A DNA stretch of 64,000 nt, taken from JAFDVL01 sp964631865. Lineage in GTDB: Bacteria; Acidobacteriota; Blastocatellia; RBC074. A program made the position numbers and the translations under genes. How positions within the stretch are numbered: position 1 is the stretch's first letter; the number at the start of each line of letters is the position of its first letter. Under the pieces are notes generated by a model that saw only the letters and a list, made by a program, of their open reading frames with translations, was not told the origin of the DNA and did no database searches. The stretch spans positions 4,814-68,813 of the forward strand of contig CAZWAK010000022.1 of NCBI GenBank assembly GCA_964631865.1, written 5' to 3'. Positions 7,694 through 14,911 of this stretch are shown here, piece after piece.

Positions 7694-9090
7694 ATTTTTC
7701 TGTCTTTGAAATTGGACGACGCGCGTTGCGCGCCGCGCAGACGGGCGTGAACGTCACGAGCCACAACATCGCCAATGTCAATACGCCGGGCTACTCGCGG
7801 CAATCCGTGCAGCTTTCGGCGTCGCCACCGGACGAAGGTTACGGCTGGTTGCTGGGCACCGGCATCAACATCGGCACAGGCGTGACGGTGGACGGCATCA
7901 AAGGCCACCGCGATCAATTCATCGCCACGCGCTTGCAAACCGAAACCGCGATCAATGGACGTTTGACGGCAGAACGCGATGCGCTCGCGCCAGTCGAAGC
8001 GGCGCTCAATGACGCCGACCGAGGCGGCATCGGCACGGCACTCAAAAACTTCTTCGGCGCGTTCCGTGATTTGGAAGCAAATCCGGCTTCTACCGCCGTG
8101 CGGACGTCCATCGTCGAAAAAGGCAACGCGCTGACTTCGGCATTTCGCTCGACGCGCGCGCGCTTGGTGGAGATTCGCGGACAAGCCGATCAGGACGTGC
8201 GCGCGACGCTCAACACGGTCAACGACCTCGCGGAAAAAGTTGCCAAACTCAACCAGCAAATTCGCACGGCGGAAAACAACGGCGTCAACAGTTCCGACCT
8301 GGTTGATCAGCGCACGGAGTTCATCAATCAAATCGCCGAACTCACGGGCGCGCGCTCCACGACCAATGCCGACGGCACGATCACGCTGACGTTGGGCGAT
8401 GGGAAAGCGTTGGTGTACGGCGATCAGGTCGCTACGCTGACCGCTGCCAACACGCCGCCAGACGGCTTGGCGACGATCAATATTGATGGGCAACCGGCGG
8501 TCATCAGCGATGGCCAATTGCGCGGTTTGCAAAACGCGATCAGCGGCATCAGCGGTCAAATTCAAACGCTGGACGATTTGGCCGCATCGCTGGCCGGGCG
8601 CGTCAACACAGTGCATGCGACCGGCACAGACCTCAACGGCAATGCGGGCGGCGCGTTTTTTGCCACGCCTGCGAGCGGGCCAGTGACAGCAGAAAACATT
8701 GATGTCGCCGCCGCGATCAAAGCGAATCCGCGTCGCGTCGTAGCTGCCGCGAGTGGCGCAGGCGGCGGCGACTCAAGCGTCGCGCGCAGTGTCGCCGAAT
8801 TGTTGAGCGATACGACATCCGTCGTCGGCGCAACGACCGGATCGTACACGAATATCTTCGCCTCGCTCGTGTCGTCCGCCGGGGCAGCCGTCAAAGCTGC
8901 CGACGATGAATTGGCGACGCAGGCCGTGATCTTCGCGCAGACGCAAGCGCAGCGCGATTCCGTGTCGGGCGTTTCGCTCGACGAAGAAGCCATCAACTTG
9001 TTGCAATATCAAAAAGCCTACGAAGCCGCTGCGCGATTCTTGCGTGTGGCGGACGAGATGACGCAAACGATTTTGCAATTGGGGCAGTAG
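7684..9090 (+). CDS. flgK: Flagellar hook-associated protein 1 FlgK
   Basis: A 468-residue hook-filament junction protein. The N-terminus (EIGRRALRAAQTGVNVTSHN, then IANVNTPGYSRQSVQLSAS) is the basal-body rod motif of FlgK. Residues 85-330 form the FlgK helical and variable domain (LKNFFGAFRDLEANPASTAV). The C-terminus (SGVSLDEEAINLLQYQKAYE, AAARFLRVADEMTQTILQL) is the conserved FlgE/FlgK tail. It joins the hook to FlgL and the filament. GGAGATC precedes ATG 7684. Confidence 0.94.
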   Translation: MGVNFSVFEIGRRALRAAQTGVNVTSHNIANVNTPGYSRQSVQLSASPPDEGYGWLLGTGINIGTGVTVDGIKGHRDQFIATRLQTETAINGRLTAERDALAPVEAALNDADRGGIGTALKNFFGAFRDLEANPASTAVRTSIVEKGNALTSAFRSTRARLVEIRGQADQDVRATLNTVNDLAEKVAKLNQQIRTAENNGVNSSDLVDQRTEFINQIAELTGARSTTNADGTITLTLGDGKALVYGDQVATLTAANTPPDGLATINIDGQPAVISDGQLRGLQNAISGISGQIQTLDDLAASLAGRVNTVHATGTDLNGNAGGAFFATPASGPVTAENIDVAAAIKANPRRVVAAASGAGGGDSSVARSVAELLSDTTSVVGATTGSYTNIFASLVSSAGAAVKAADDELATQAVIFAQTQAQRDSVSGVSLDEEAINLLQYQKAYEAAARFLRVADEMTQTILQLGQ

Positions 9091-9097
9091 GATTGCG

Positions 9098-9198
9098 ATT
9101 TGAAATTTGAAATTTGAGATTGCTGGTTTCACGAGCCGCCATTCTCCATTTGCGAGCCTGAACGGCGCGCATTCTTCATTCTTCCTTCTTCCTTCTTC
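9098..9198. repeat. Two heptamer tracts (ATTTGAA and TTCTTCM) between flgK and flgL
   Basis: At 9098-9118 there are ATTTGAA, ATTTGAA and ATTTGAG, the same word as at 3916 and 19548. At 9171-9198 there are ATTCTTC, ATTCTTC, CTTCTTC and CTTCTTC, a different 7-base word. Both keep strict 7-base spacing. The rest of the 9091-9323 spacer has no recognised gene. Confidence 0.8.
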
Positions 9199-9323
9199 AT
9201 TGTTTTCAGAGGGACTCCCCCGCCAAACAATGAAAAAGGAAAAAGGGAAAATGTCGCGGTCACAGTTCCCCATTGAGAATGGCTGTTTCACGAGCAGCAA
9301 GCGCAAGAACCTATTGGATTTTT

Positions 9324-10076
9324 ATGGTATTTCGAGTTACAGACACCGCGAGCAGCGCGCGCCAGACCCGTCAAATCGCCACCGCGCGACAACGTGTTTC
9401 GACCGCGCAGGAACAGCTTGCGAGCGGCAAGCGCATCAATCGTCCGTCCGATGATCCAACGGGCGCAGACACGGTCATTCGTTTGCGCACGGCGCAGGCG
9501 GCGTTGGAAAAATTTGTGAACAATGCGGCGAGTGCGAAAGAATCGTTGCAAGTGGGCGATGACGTGCTGAATCAATATCAAGAGGTGCTGGATCGCGCGC
9601 GCGCNNNNNNNNNNNNNNNNNNNNNNNNNNNNNNNNNNNNNNNNNNNNNNNNNNNNNNNNNNNNNNNNNNNNNNNNNNNNNNNNNNNNNNNNNNNNNNNN
9701 NNNNGAATCGTTCGTGTCGGATGCGACCGGAACCATTCTGGACGCGCTCAAAGCGGCTTCCGCAGCGATTCGTGGCACGGGCAACGCCGCAGCAGACCGC
9801 GCGACGATTCGCACGACCATGGATCGGCTGAATGATTTCTCAACATTGTCGAATGCCGCGCGCACCAAGCTCGGCGAGCGGTTGAATCATCTCGATGAAA
9901 TCACCGAACGATTGACACAGTACAATCTCTCGGTCGAGCAAACCGTGCAACGCATCGAAAACGTTGATCTGGCCGAAGCCGCCGTGAAGCTGACGGAAAC
10001 GAATACGGCGCTCGATGCGATTCTGCAAGCCTCGGCGCGTTTCGGTCGTCGTTCGCTACTGGATTTTCTGGGGTAA
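9324..10076 (+). CDS. flgL: Flagellar hook-associated protein 3 FlgL, interrupted by an assembly gap
   Basis: The N-terminus (RVTDTASSARQTRQIATARQ, VSTAQEQLASGKRINRPSDD) is the FlgL/flagellin N-terminal domain. The C-terminus (TKLGERLNHLDEITERLTQY, VQRIENVDLAEAAVKLTETN, ASARFGRRSLLDFLG) is the FlgL tail. Bases 9605-9704 are N. The frame holds across the N run as drawn, but FlgL proteins are usually near 300 residues and only 217 determined ones are visible, so the real gap is probably longer than 100 bases. I chose ATG 9324, which starts at the domain; the earlier in-frame ATG-like start at 9273 would add unrelated residues. Confidence 0.88.
   Translation: MVFRVTDTASSARQTRQIATARQRVSTAQEQLASGKRINRPSDDPTGADTVIRLRTAQAALEKFVNNAASAKESLQVGDDVLNQYQEVLDRARXXXXXXXXXXXXXXXXXXXXXXXXXXXXXXXXXXESFVSDATGTILDALKAASAAIRGTGNAAADRATIRTTMDRLNDFSTLSNAARTKLGERLNHLDEITERLTQYNLSVEQTVQRIENVDLAEAAVKLTETNTALDAILQASARFGRRSLLDFLG
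9605..9704. other. Assembly gap (100 N) inside flgL
   Basis: A run of exactly 100 N, the standard placeholder for a scaffold gap of unknown size. The left edge is a CGCGCGCGC run, which may have broken the assembly. Confidence 0.98.
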
Positions 10077-10082
10077 CAAACC

Positions 10083-10529
10083 ATGCAAACGATTCGCGTA
10101 CAAGGCACGGATTTGGCGTACGAAGAAAAAGACATTCTCAAGTTTGACGAAGGCTTGATCGGCCTGCCGCAACTGCGCCAGATGGTCTTGATTCATTACA
10201 CAGAGATTGCGCCGCTGCTGTTGCTCTGTTCGTTGGAGCAGCCGGACGTGAGCTTTCTGATGCTGGAGGCCAACGCACATTTTCCTGACTACGCGCCGCA
10301 GTTGCCGCCCAACGTCCGAAAGCAATTGGGGCTGGCCGATGGAGAAGCGCCGGTCATCTTGACGACCGTGACGATTGCGCCCGAATGGACAAAATCCACG
10401 ATCAATCTGCGTGCGCCGTTGGTCATTGCGCCGACAACGATGCGCGGGGCGCAAATCGTTTTGACAGAGAGTCATTATCAACTGGCGGAGCCGCTGCCCG
10501 CACTCGAACAAACGGCAGTAGGAAAATAG
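10083..10529 (+). CDS. fliW: Flagellar assembly factor FliW
   Basis: A 148-residue FliW. Typical features are KDILKFDEGLIGLPQLRQMV, LIHYTEIAPLLLLCSLEQPD and VSFLMLEANAHFPDYAPQLP at the front, and the conserved INLRAPLVIAPTTMRGAQIV near the end. FliW binds both flagellin and CsrA: free FliW removes CsrA from the flagellin mRNA, so flagellin is made only when it is being exported. It lies 6 bases after flgL and directly before csrA, the classic order. Confidence 0.95.
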   Translation: MQTIRVQGTDLAYEEKDILKFDEGLIGLPQLRQMVLIHYTEIAPLLLLCSLEQPDVSFLMLEANAHFPDYAPQLPPNVRKQLGLADGEAPVILTTVTIAPEWTKSTINLRAPLVIAPTTMRGAQIVLTESHYQLAEPLPALEQTAVGK

Positions 10530-10534
10530 AAGCC

Positions 10535-10777
10535 ATGCTCGTACTCACACGCGCCATCGGAGAAAAGTTAGTGATCGGCAACGAAGTCGTCGTTGAAGTC
10601 CTGGCGATCACGGGCGACGCGGTCAAGCTTGGGATCTCCGCGCCGCGCGAAACGTCCGTGCATCGCTACGAAGTCTTTGCTGAAATTCAAGCCGCGAACA
10701 AAGCTGCCTCCGCCCCTGCCCTGCCCAATGTCGTAGAAACACTGGCGGCACGACTACGCGCCCGCGAAGAAGACTAG
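10535..10777 (+). CDS. csrA: RNA-binding translational regulator CsrA
   Basis: An 80-residue CsrA. It begins MLVLTRAIGEKLVIGNEVVV and continues AITGDAVKLGISAPRETSVH, with the conserved N-terminal MLVLTR and the basic VHRYEVF segment. CsrA binds GGA motifs in mRNA leaders and blocks ribosome access. The FliW gene 6 bases upstream and two GGA motifs in the flagellin leader (12765-12797) suggest flagellin is a target. Start ATG 10535 is fixed by the conserved N-terminus; the in-frame open frame back to 10385 lies inside fliW. Confidence 0.95.
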   Translation: MLVLTRAIGEKLVIGNEVVVEVLAITGDAVKLGISAPRETSVHRYEVFAEIQAANKAASAPALPNVVETLAARLRAREED

Positions 10778-10790
10778 CCCTCGAAAGTGA

Positions 10791-11579
10791 ATGCGTATGA
10801 AACGTCCTGATCTGGCGATCCCGCTCGGCGCAGCCGTCGGGCTGGCGGCCATTTGTGTTGGGGCCTGGATGGAAGGCGTCCGGTTAGGGTTTTTGTGGCA
10901 GCCCGCCGCCGCGTTGATCGTGTTTGGTGGCACAACAGGCGCGATCCTGATTCGACGCGGTACGGCGGGACTCGGCGCGATTTTGCGCGGCGTGGCGAGC
11001 TTGTTCTTCGATGTGGGCAAAGAGGAAATGGAAGCGACCAAAGCACGGCTGACGTGGCTGGCACGATTGGAACGCCGCGAAGGCGCACAGGCCTTGGAAG
11101 CCCAAGCCACGACGACCAACGACCCGCTCGTCGCGCAAGCGTTGTCGTTGATTTCACAGTACGCCGAACCCAAGTTGGTGCGCGAACGGCTCGAACGAAT
11201 CCTCGATCACGAAGACGAACACGGCTTGCGCGATGTGATGACGTTGGAAGGCGCAGCGAGTTATGCACCTACGTTCGGCATCGTCGGCGCGGTGTTGGGT
11301 TTGATTCAGGTGTTGCGCGCGTTGGCTGATCCGTCGCAATTGGGCGTCGGCATTGCGACCGCATTTGTCGCTACGATTTACGGCGTCGGCGTAGCAAATT
11401 TGATTTTGTTCCCGCTGGCTGCGCGGATGCGTGAACGGCACAACAATTACATGCGACAGCGCGAAGCCATCGCCGAAGCGTTGATCGCACTCGCCGCGCA
11501 CGAAACACCGAGCGTCATTACGCGCAAGTTCGCGGCTGACATCGAACTCACATTGCGCAAAGAAAAAGCGTTTCTCTGA
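10791..11579 (+). CDS. motA: Flagellar motor stator protein MotA (first pair)
   Basis: A 262-residue membrane protein of the MotA/TolQ/ExbB family. Four transmembrane segments lie near residues 5-27, 32-50, 150-175 and 185-210. MotA marks are FGGTTGAILIRRG after helix 2, LRDVMTLEGAASYAPTFGIV and GAVLGLIQVLRALADPSQLG before helix 3, then IATAFVATIYGVGVANLILF. The sequence resembles the MotC/MotP subgroup more than the second MotA at 29996. Its stop overlaps the motB start by one base. It works with MotB as an ion channel that drives rotation. ATG 10797 is an equally good start. Confidence 0.85.
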   Translation: MRMKRPDLAIPLGAAVGLAAICVGAWMEGVRLGFLWQPAAALIVFGGTTGAILIRRGTAGLGAILRGVASLFFDVGKEEMEATKARLTWLARLERREGAQALEAQATTTNDPLVAQALSLISQYAEPKLVRERLERILDHEDEHGLRDVMTLEGAASYAPTFGIVGAVLGLIQVLRALADPSQLGVGIATAFVATIYGVGVANLILFPLAARMRERHNNYMRQREAIAEALIALAAHETPSVITRKFAADIELTLRKEKAFL

Positions 11580-12280
11580 TGAATCACCGCACGACCAGTT
11601 GGCGCAGTCAACGCGCCCTCAAACGCCGCATCGAAAGCGCCGAGCCGCACGAACGCTGGATGATTTCGTACGCCGATTTGGTGACGTTGTTGTTCACGCT
11701 GTTTGTGGTGTTGTATGCCGCTGCCGATCGCGAACGGGCGAGCCAAGTCGCACAAGCCGTAACGGCTGCGGTCAGCAATCAACCCACACCGCCGCCGGAC
11801 GGACGCGGTGTGCTGCCTGGCAGTCAAGCGGTGAACGAAACGCGCGCGGCGATGGAACGCGCGTTTGCGGCGAACCCGACGTTGCGGGCGCGGGCGCGCA
11901 TTGTCGGAGCGAAAGACGGCTTCACGGTGTCGCTGGCCGAAGCGGGATTCTTTGCGCCGGGCGAAGCCAATGTGCGCGAGGATGCGCAGTCATTGGTCAC
12001 GGTGATTGCCGATGCGTTGCGCGATTCGCCCGCTCAATTGCGCATCGAAGGCCACACGGATTCGACGCCGATTGCCAACGCGCGTTACCCATCGAATTGG
12101 GAACTGTCTTCGGCGCGTGCGTCAGTCGTGCTGGGGCAATTTCTGGCGCGCGGCATGCCGGCGGCGCAACTTTCGCTGGCCGGTTATGGTGGCGAGCGCC
12201 CCATTGCCAACAATGCCACGCCCGAAGGCCGCGCCTTGAATCGGCGCGTGGATTTGGTCATTCTGCACGGCACGGAATAA
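11579..12280 (+). CDS. motB: Flagellar motor stator protein MotB (first pair)
   Basis: A 233-residue protein with one transmembrane helix (residues 26-48, ISYADLVTLLFTLFVVLYAA). It contains the conserved Asp of the ion path in YADLVT. The C-terminal OmpA-type peptidoglycan-binding domain shows LRIEGHTDSTPIANARYPSN, WELSSARASVVLGQFL and GYGGERPIANNATPEGRALN. It anchors the stator to the murein. It is 109 residues shorter than the second MotB at 30853, which has a long C-terminal tail. It shares one base with motA upstream. Confidence 0.88.
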   Translation: MNHRTTSWRSQRALKRRIESAEPHERWMISYADLVTLLFTLFVVLYAAADRERASQVAQAVTAAVSNQPTPPPDGRGVLPGSQAVNETRAAMERAFAANPTLRARARIVGAKDGFTVSLAEAGFFAPGEANVREDAQSLVTVIADALRDSPAQLRIEGHTDSTPIANARYPSNWELSSARASVVLGQFLARGMPAAQLSLAGYGGERPIANNATPEGRALNRRVDLVILHGTE

Positions 12281-12310
12281 CGTCTTCGCCAAGAAAAATA
12301 CTCCTTGCGC

Positions 12311-12338
12311 TCAACTCTTCCTTTCTTCTTGCCGATGA
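12311..12338 (+). promoter_or_regulatory. Possible sigma-28-type promoter after motB
   Basis: TCAACTCT (12311-12318), 12 bases, GCCGATGA (12331-12338). Box spacing equals that of the three better sites in this window. The transcript would begin near 12347 and could end at the hairpin at 12451-12489 or read on into fliC. Confidence 0.45.
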
Positions 12339-12450
12339 TATTCCTCGCAGGGGCGTTACGTGCGCCCGATGACCGAGCCGATCAGTTAGAAAAACTGACC
12401 ATAGAAAACCAAGTCCGTTCGGCACAAGTTCCCTCATCCGCGAAAGCGCA

Positions 12451-12489
12451 ACCAATGAGCGCGGTGAATCACGATCCGCGCTCATTGGT
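12451..12489. repeat. 13-bp perfect inverted repeat between motB and fliC
   Basis: Arms ACCAATGAGCGCG (12451-12463) and its exact complement (12477-12489), with a 13-base loop. No U-run follows, so it may be a Rho-independent-like end without U tract, an RNA hairpin or an operator. Confidence 0.65.
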
Positions 12490-12681
12490 ATGCCGTGTCG
12501 GAAGCCCGCCGTAGATGACCAATAGCCTTGCCGTCAGGTAGGGGGAATCCTTTAGTCTCATAATTTCGTGAATACTGGAGAGTTATGACAGATGTCCAAA
12601 AAACGGGACAGAACGCCGATGGGCACAAAGCGCCGGGGGCACGACTGGCGGCGCGCAGTTCTCAATACCGTAAATTTCTGC

Positions 12682-12709
12682 TCAAGTTTTTTTCGCTTCA
12701 GTTCGATAA
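12682..12709 (+). promoter_or_regulatory. Sigma-28 (FliA)-type promoter of flagellin
   Basis: TCAAGTTT (12682-12689), 12 bases, TTCGATAA (12702-12709). It differs from TAAAGTTT and GCCGATAA by one and two bases. Transcription would start near 12717, giving a leader of about 87 bases. Confidence 0.75.
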
Positions 12710-12726
12710 GAACTCCGTGTGAGGCA

Positions 12727-12803
12727 GTGCGCTTCGCACAGGTCATCTTAAACTACCGCCAAGGCAAGGACGCTGCGGCTCTTTCTGTTCACGGAGGAAC
12801 ATT
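12727..12803 (+). promoter_or_regulatory. Flagellin mRNA leader with two candidate CsrA sites
   Basis: A small hairpin GTGCG-ctt-CGCAC lies at 12727-12739. Two GGA motifs follow: CAAGGACG at 12765-12772 and CACGGAGG at 12790-12797. The second contains the ribosome site itself. In Bacillus the flagellin (hag) leader also has two CsrA sites, one over the Shine-Dalgarno. Site assignment is inference. Confidence 0.55.
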
Positions 12804-14339
12804 ATGTCAGTTTCACTTATCAACAATCTGGGATCGCTCGCTTCCCAAACCCGCCTGAATTCTACCGGCAACAAACTCAATGCCACGATTCAACGTCTCT
12901 CGTCGGGTCTGCGCATCAACAGTTCCGGCGACGACGCGGCGGGCTTGGCCATCGCCAACAAATACCGCAGCGACATCTCCATCCTCAATCAAGGTATCCG
13001 TAACGCCAACGACGGGCTTTCAACCTTGCAAATCATTGACGGCGGCTTGAACACGATTTCCGGTCTGTTGGATCGCGCCGCCACGTTGGCTACGCAATCC
13101 GCGTCGGGCACGTTCAGTGGCGACCGCGACATTCTGCAAGATGAGTTCACCAAAGTGCTGGATGAAATCACCCGCCAAGCCGAAAACATCGGCCTGGTTA
13201 GTGGCGGAACCTACAACAATCAACTGTCCGTCATCATCGGCGGCGGTACGGACACCTACGCGGCGACTGGCTCGAACGCGGGCGTGACGATAGATTTGTC
13301 GGGTTCGTCGAATCGTGTGGATTCGACCAGCCTGGGCTTGAATAACCTGGACATCGGCGTGGGCACGGGCAACGTCACGGGCGACAATGCGTTGACCACG
13401 TTGACCGCCGCCGAAACGCTGACGTTCCAGTATGTAGATTCGGGCGGCGCGTTGGCTTCGACGACGGTGTCATTGTCCGCAGGCGCATCAGCCGCGCAAG
13501 TGGTGGACGCGATCAACGCGAATGCAACCTTGAGCACGTACGGGATTGAAGCTTCGTTGGACAGCAGCAACAAACTGGTGTTGTCTTCGGCGAAACTCTT
13601 CACCGTTAGTTCCAGCGTGGCCGATGGCGCGGGCCAGACGGGCATCGGCGGCAACGGTGCGGCAGCCAATGACCTTGCCATCAGCAGCGCCGTCAACTAC
13701 GTCAGCAAAGCCGTCACCGCAGGTGCCAACGCGGCGACGACGCAAACCTTGAGCTTCACGGGCGAAGAAATCGGCTATGCCAATACGTCCTACGACGTTA
13801 CGTTCACAGCCGCCGCCTCAGCAGCCAACGGTGCGACCGCCGCCGCCAATGCGGTGAACAACGACTTGACGCTGCGTTCCAAAGGCATCTACGCCATTGT
13901 GGACAAAGCCGACAGTTCCAACATTCGTATCGTCTCGCTGAGCAACTTCAACCTCGCCATCAGCAGCAGCACAGGCGCAGTGGCCGCCAACACCAACATT
14001 GACTCTCTCCAATCGCCGACGGCGGCGACGGCGGGCACGTTGACCGGCGGTGTGGCGGGCGCGAAAGAAGCCCTGGACGCGCTGGCGGATGCAATTGCGG
14101 ATCTCGGTACGGTGCAAGGCGTCGTCGGTTCGGGACAAAATCGGCTGCAACAGGCCATTGACCTGGCGACCTCGCAGATCACGAACTTCCAGTCCGCCGA
14201 ATCACGGATTCGTGATGCGGACGTTACGTCCGAAGCTTCCAACCTGGCGCGGCTCTCGGTGTTGCAACAGGCTGGTGTCGCGGCCCTTGCACAGGCGAAC
14301 CAGTCGAGTCAGGCCGTCCTGTCACTCCTGCGAGGATAA
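12804..14339 (+). CDS. fliC: Flagellin FliC
   Basis: A 511-residue flagellin. Residues 1-140 are the D0/D1 N-terminal domain (SLINNLGSLASQTRLNSTGN, TIQRLSSGLRINSSGDDAAG, IANKYRSDISILNQGIRNAN). Residues 430-511 are the C-terminal domain (ITNFQSAESRIRDADVTSEA, NLARLSVLQQAGVAALAQAN, SSQAVLSLLRG). The middle is a Thr/Ala/Ser-rich variable region with two flagellin-IN-like segments (VSLSAGASAAQVVDAINANA and a diverged second one). It is the only flagellin in the window. GGAGG at 12793-12797 is the ribosome site. Expression is likely set by the sigma-28-type promoter at 12682 and by FliW/CsrA. Confidence 0.96.
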   Translation: MSVSLINNLGSLASQTRLNSTGNKLNATIQRLSSGLRINSSGDDAAGLAIANKYRSDISILNQGIRNANDGLSTLQIIDGGLNTISGLLDRAATLATQSASGTFSGDRDILQDEFTKVLDEITRQAENIGLVSGGTYNNQLSVIIGGGTDTYAATGSNAGVTIDLSGSSNRVDSTSLGLNNLDIGVGTGNVTGDNALTTLTAAETLTFQYVDSGGALASTTVSLSAGASAAQVVDAINANATLSTYGIEASLDSSNKLVLSSAKLFTVSSSVADGAGQTGIGGNGAAANDLAISSAVNYVSKAVTAGANAATTQTLSFTGEEIGYANTSYDVTFTAAASAANGATAAANAVNNDLTLRSKGIYAIVDKADSSNIRIVSLSNFNLAISSSTGAVAANTNIDSLQSPTAATAGTLTGGVAGAKEALDALADAIADLGTVQGVVGSGQNRLQQAIDLATSQITNFQSAESRIRDADVTSEASNLARLSVLQQAGVAALAQANQSSQAVLSLLRG

Positions 14340-14385
14340 CTCTCAGGCGTGATCGCTAAAAGCTTACGTTTGGCGAGAGCAGCGT

Positions 14386-14414
14386 GGCGAGTTACTGGTT
14401 CACAGTAACTCGCC
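14386..14414 (+). terminator. Hairpin after flagellin
   Basis: A perfect 12-bp stem: GGCGAGTTACTG (14386-14397), 5-base loop, then its complement (14403-14414). It lies 47 bases after the fliC stop. The U tract is weak (CTTGCT), so termination is likely but not certain. Confidence 0.6.
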
Positions 14415-14449
14415 CTTGCTCCATTCGCCAGCCTAGCTGTGGAGGCACA

Positions 14450-14833
14450 ATGCAAGTCGAATCTTTTACTACCGCTCTTCCTTTCACTCCGGTGAGTCAG
14501 GTCGGATCAGACGCCAGCCTGAAAACCAGCTCATCGGCGGTGGAAACGCCTGCTGTGCCCGTGCGAAGTTCGCAGAGCACGGAGGACACCAGTTCCTTCC
14601 CGCAGAAAGACGCGGCGCAACTGGAGAAAATCACGAAGCAAATCCAGGACACCATCCAGGATGCGAATATTTCTCTTCGGTTTAGTCGTGATGAGGAATC
14701 AGGAGCCATCGTCGTTAAATTTGTGGATCAGCAATCCGGCGAGGCGATCCAACAAATTCCTTCGGAAACTGCTCTGCGCCTGGCCGCTGTGTTGGGCAAG
14801 TTGCAAGGGCAATTCTTCAACCAAAAAGCATAG
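14450..14833 (+). CDS. flaG: FlaG-family flagellar protein
   Basis: A 127-residue protein between flagellin and fliD, the usual FlaG position. The FlaG domain fills residues 55-125: ITKQIQDTIQDANISLRFSR, DEESGAIVVKFVDQQSGEAI, QQIPSETALRLAAVLGKLQG. The N-terminal part is Ser/Thr-rich and disordered. FlaG limits filament length in several species, but its mechanism is not well known. Start ATG 14450 has GGAGG at 14441-14445; an in-frame upstream start (14384) would cross the terminator hairpin and is rejected. Confidence 0.88.
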   Translation: MQVESFTTALPFTPVSQVGSDASLKTSSSAVETPAVPVRSSQSTEDTSSFPQKDAAQLEKITKQIQDTIQDANISLRFSRDEESGAIVVKFVDQQSGEAIQQIPSETALRLAAVLGKLQGQFFNQKA

Positions 14834-14843
14834 ATGAAGGTTC

Positions 14844-14880
14844 GGAGGTTCTCGCGCTGAGAACCTCCTTCTTTGTTTGG
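14844..14880 (+). terminator. Rho-independent terminator after flaG
   Basis: A 10-bp perfect stem (GGAGGTTCTC at 14844-14853 with GAGAACCTCC at 14859-14868), 5-base loop, followed by TTCTTTGTTT. It ends the fliC-flaG unit. Confidence 0.85.
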
Positions 14881-14911
14881 CTCAAACGAACTCAAACAGG
14901 AGAAGGCACGT

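Larger units (their letters stand above)
12281..12803. other. Long non-coding spacer before flagellin
   Basis: A 523-base stretch between motB and fliC. It holds a sigma-28-like site at 12311-12338, an inverted repeat at 12451-12489, a second sigma-28-like site at 12682-12709, and the flagellin leader. A 60-codon open frame (12335-12514) exists but has no recognised domain, and its ATG lies inside the putative -10 box. Confidence 0.7.

Noticed and set aside
12335..12514. Small open frame of 59 residues after motB
   Set aside because: No domain, no ribosome site, start within a putative promoter box, and the frame crosses a perfect inverted repeat.
12763..12776. GG-N10-GC pattern before flagellin as a sigma-54 promoter
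   Set aside because: Only the GG and GC match; TGGCACG and TTGC are absent, and a better sigma-28 site lies upstream.
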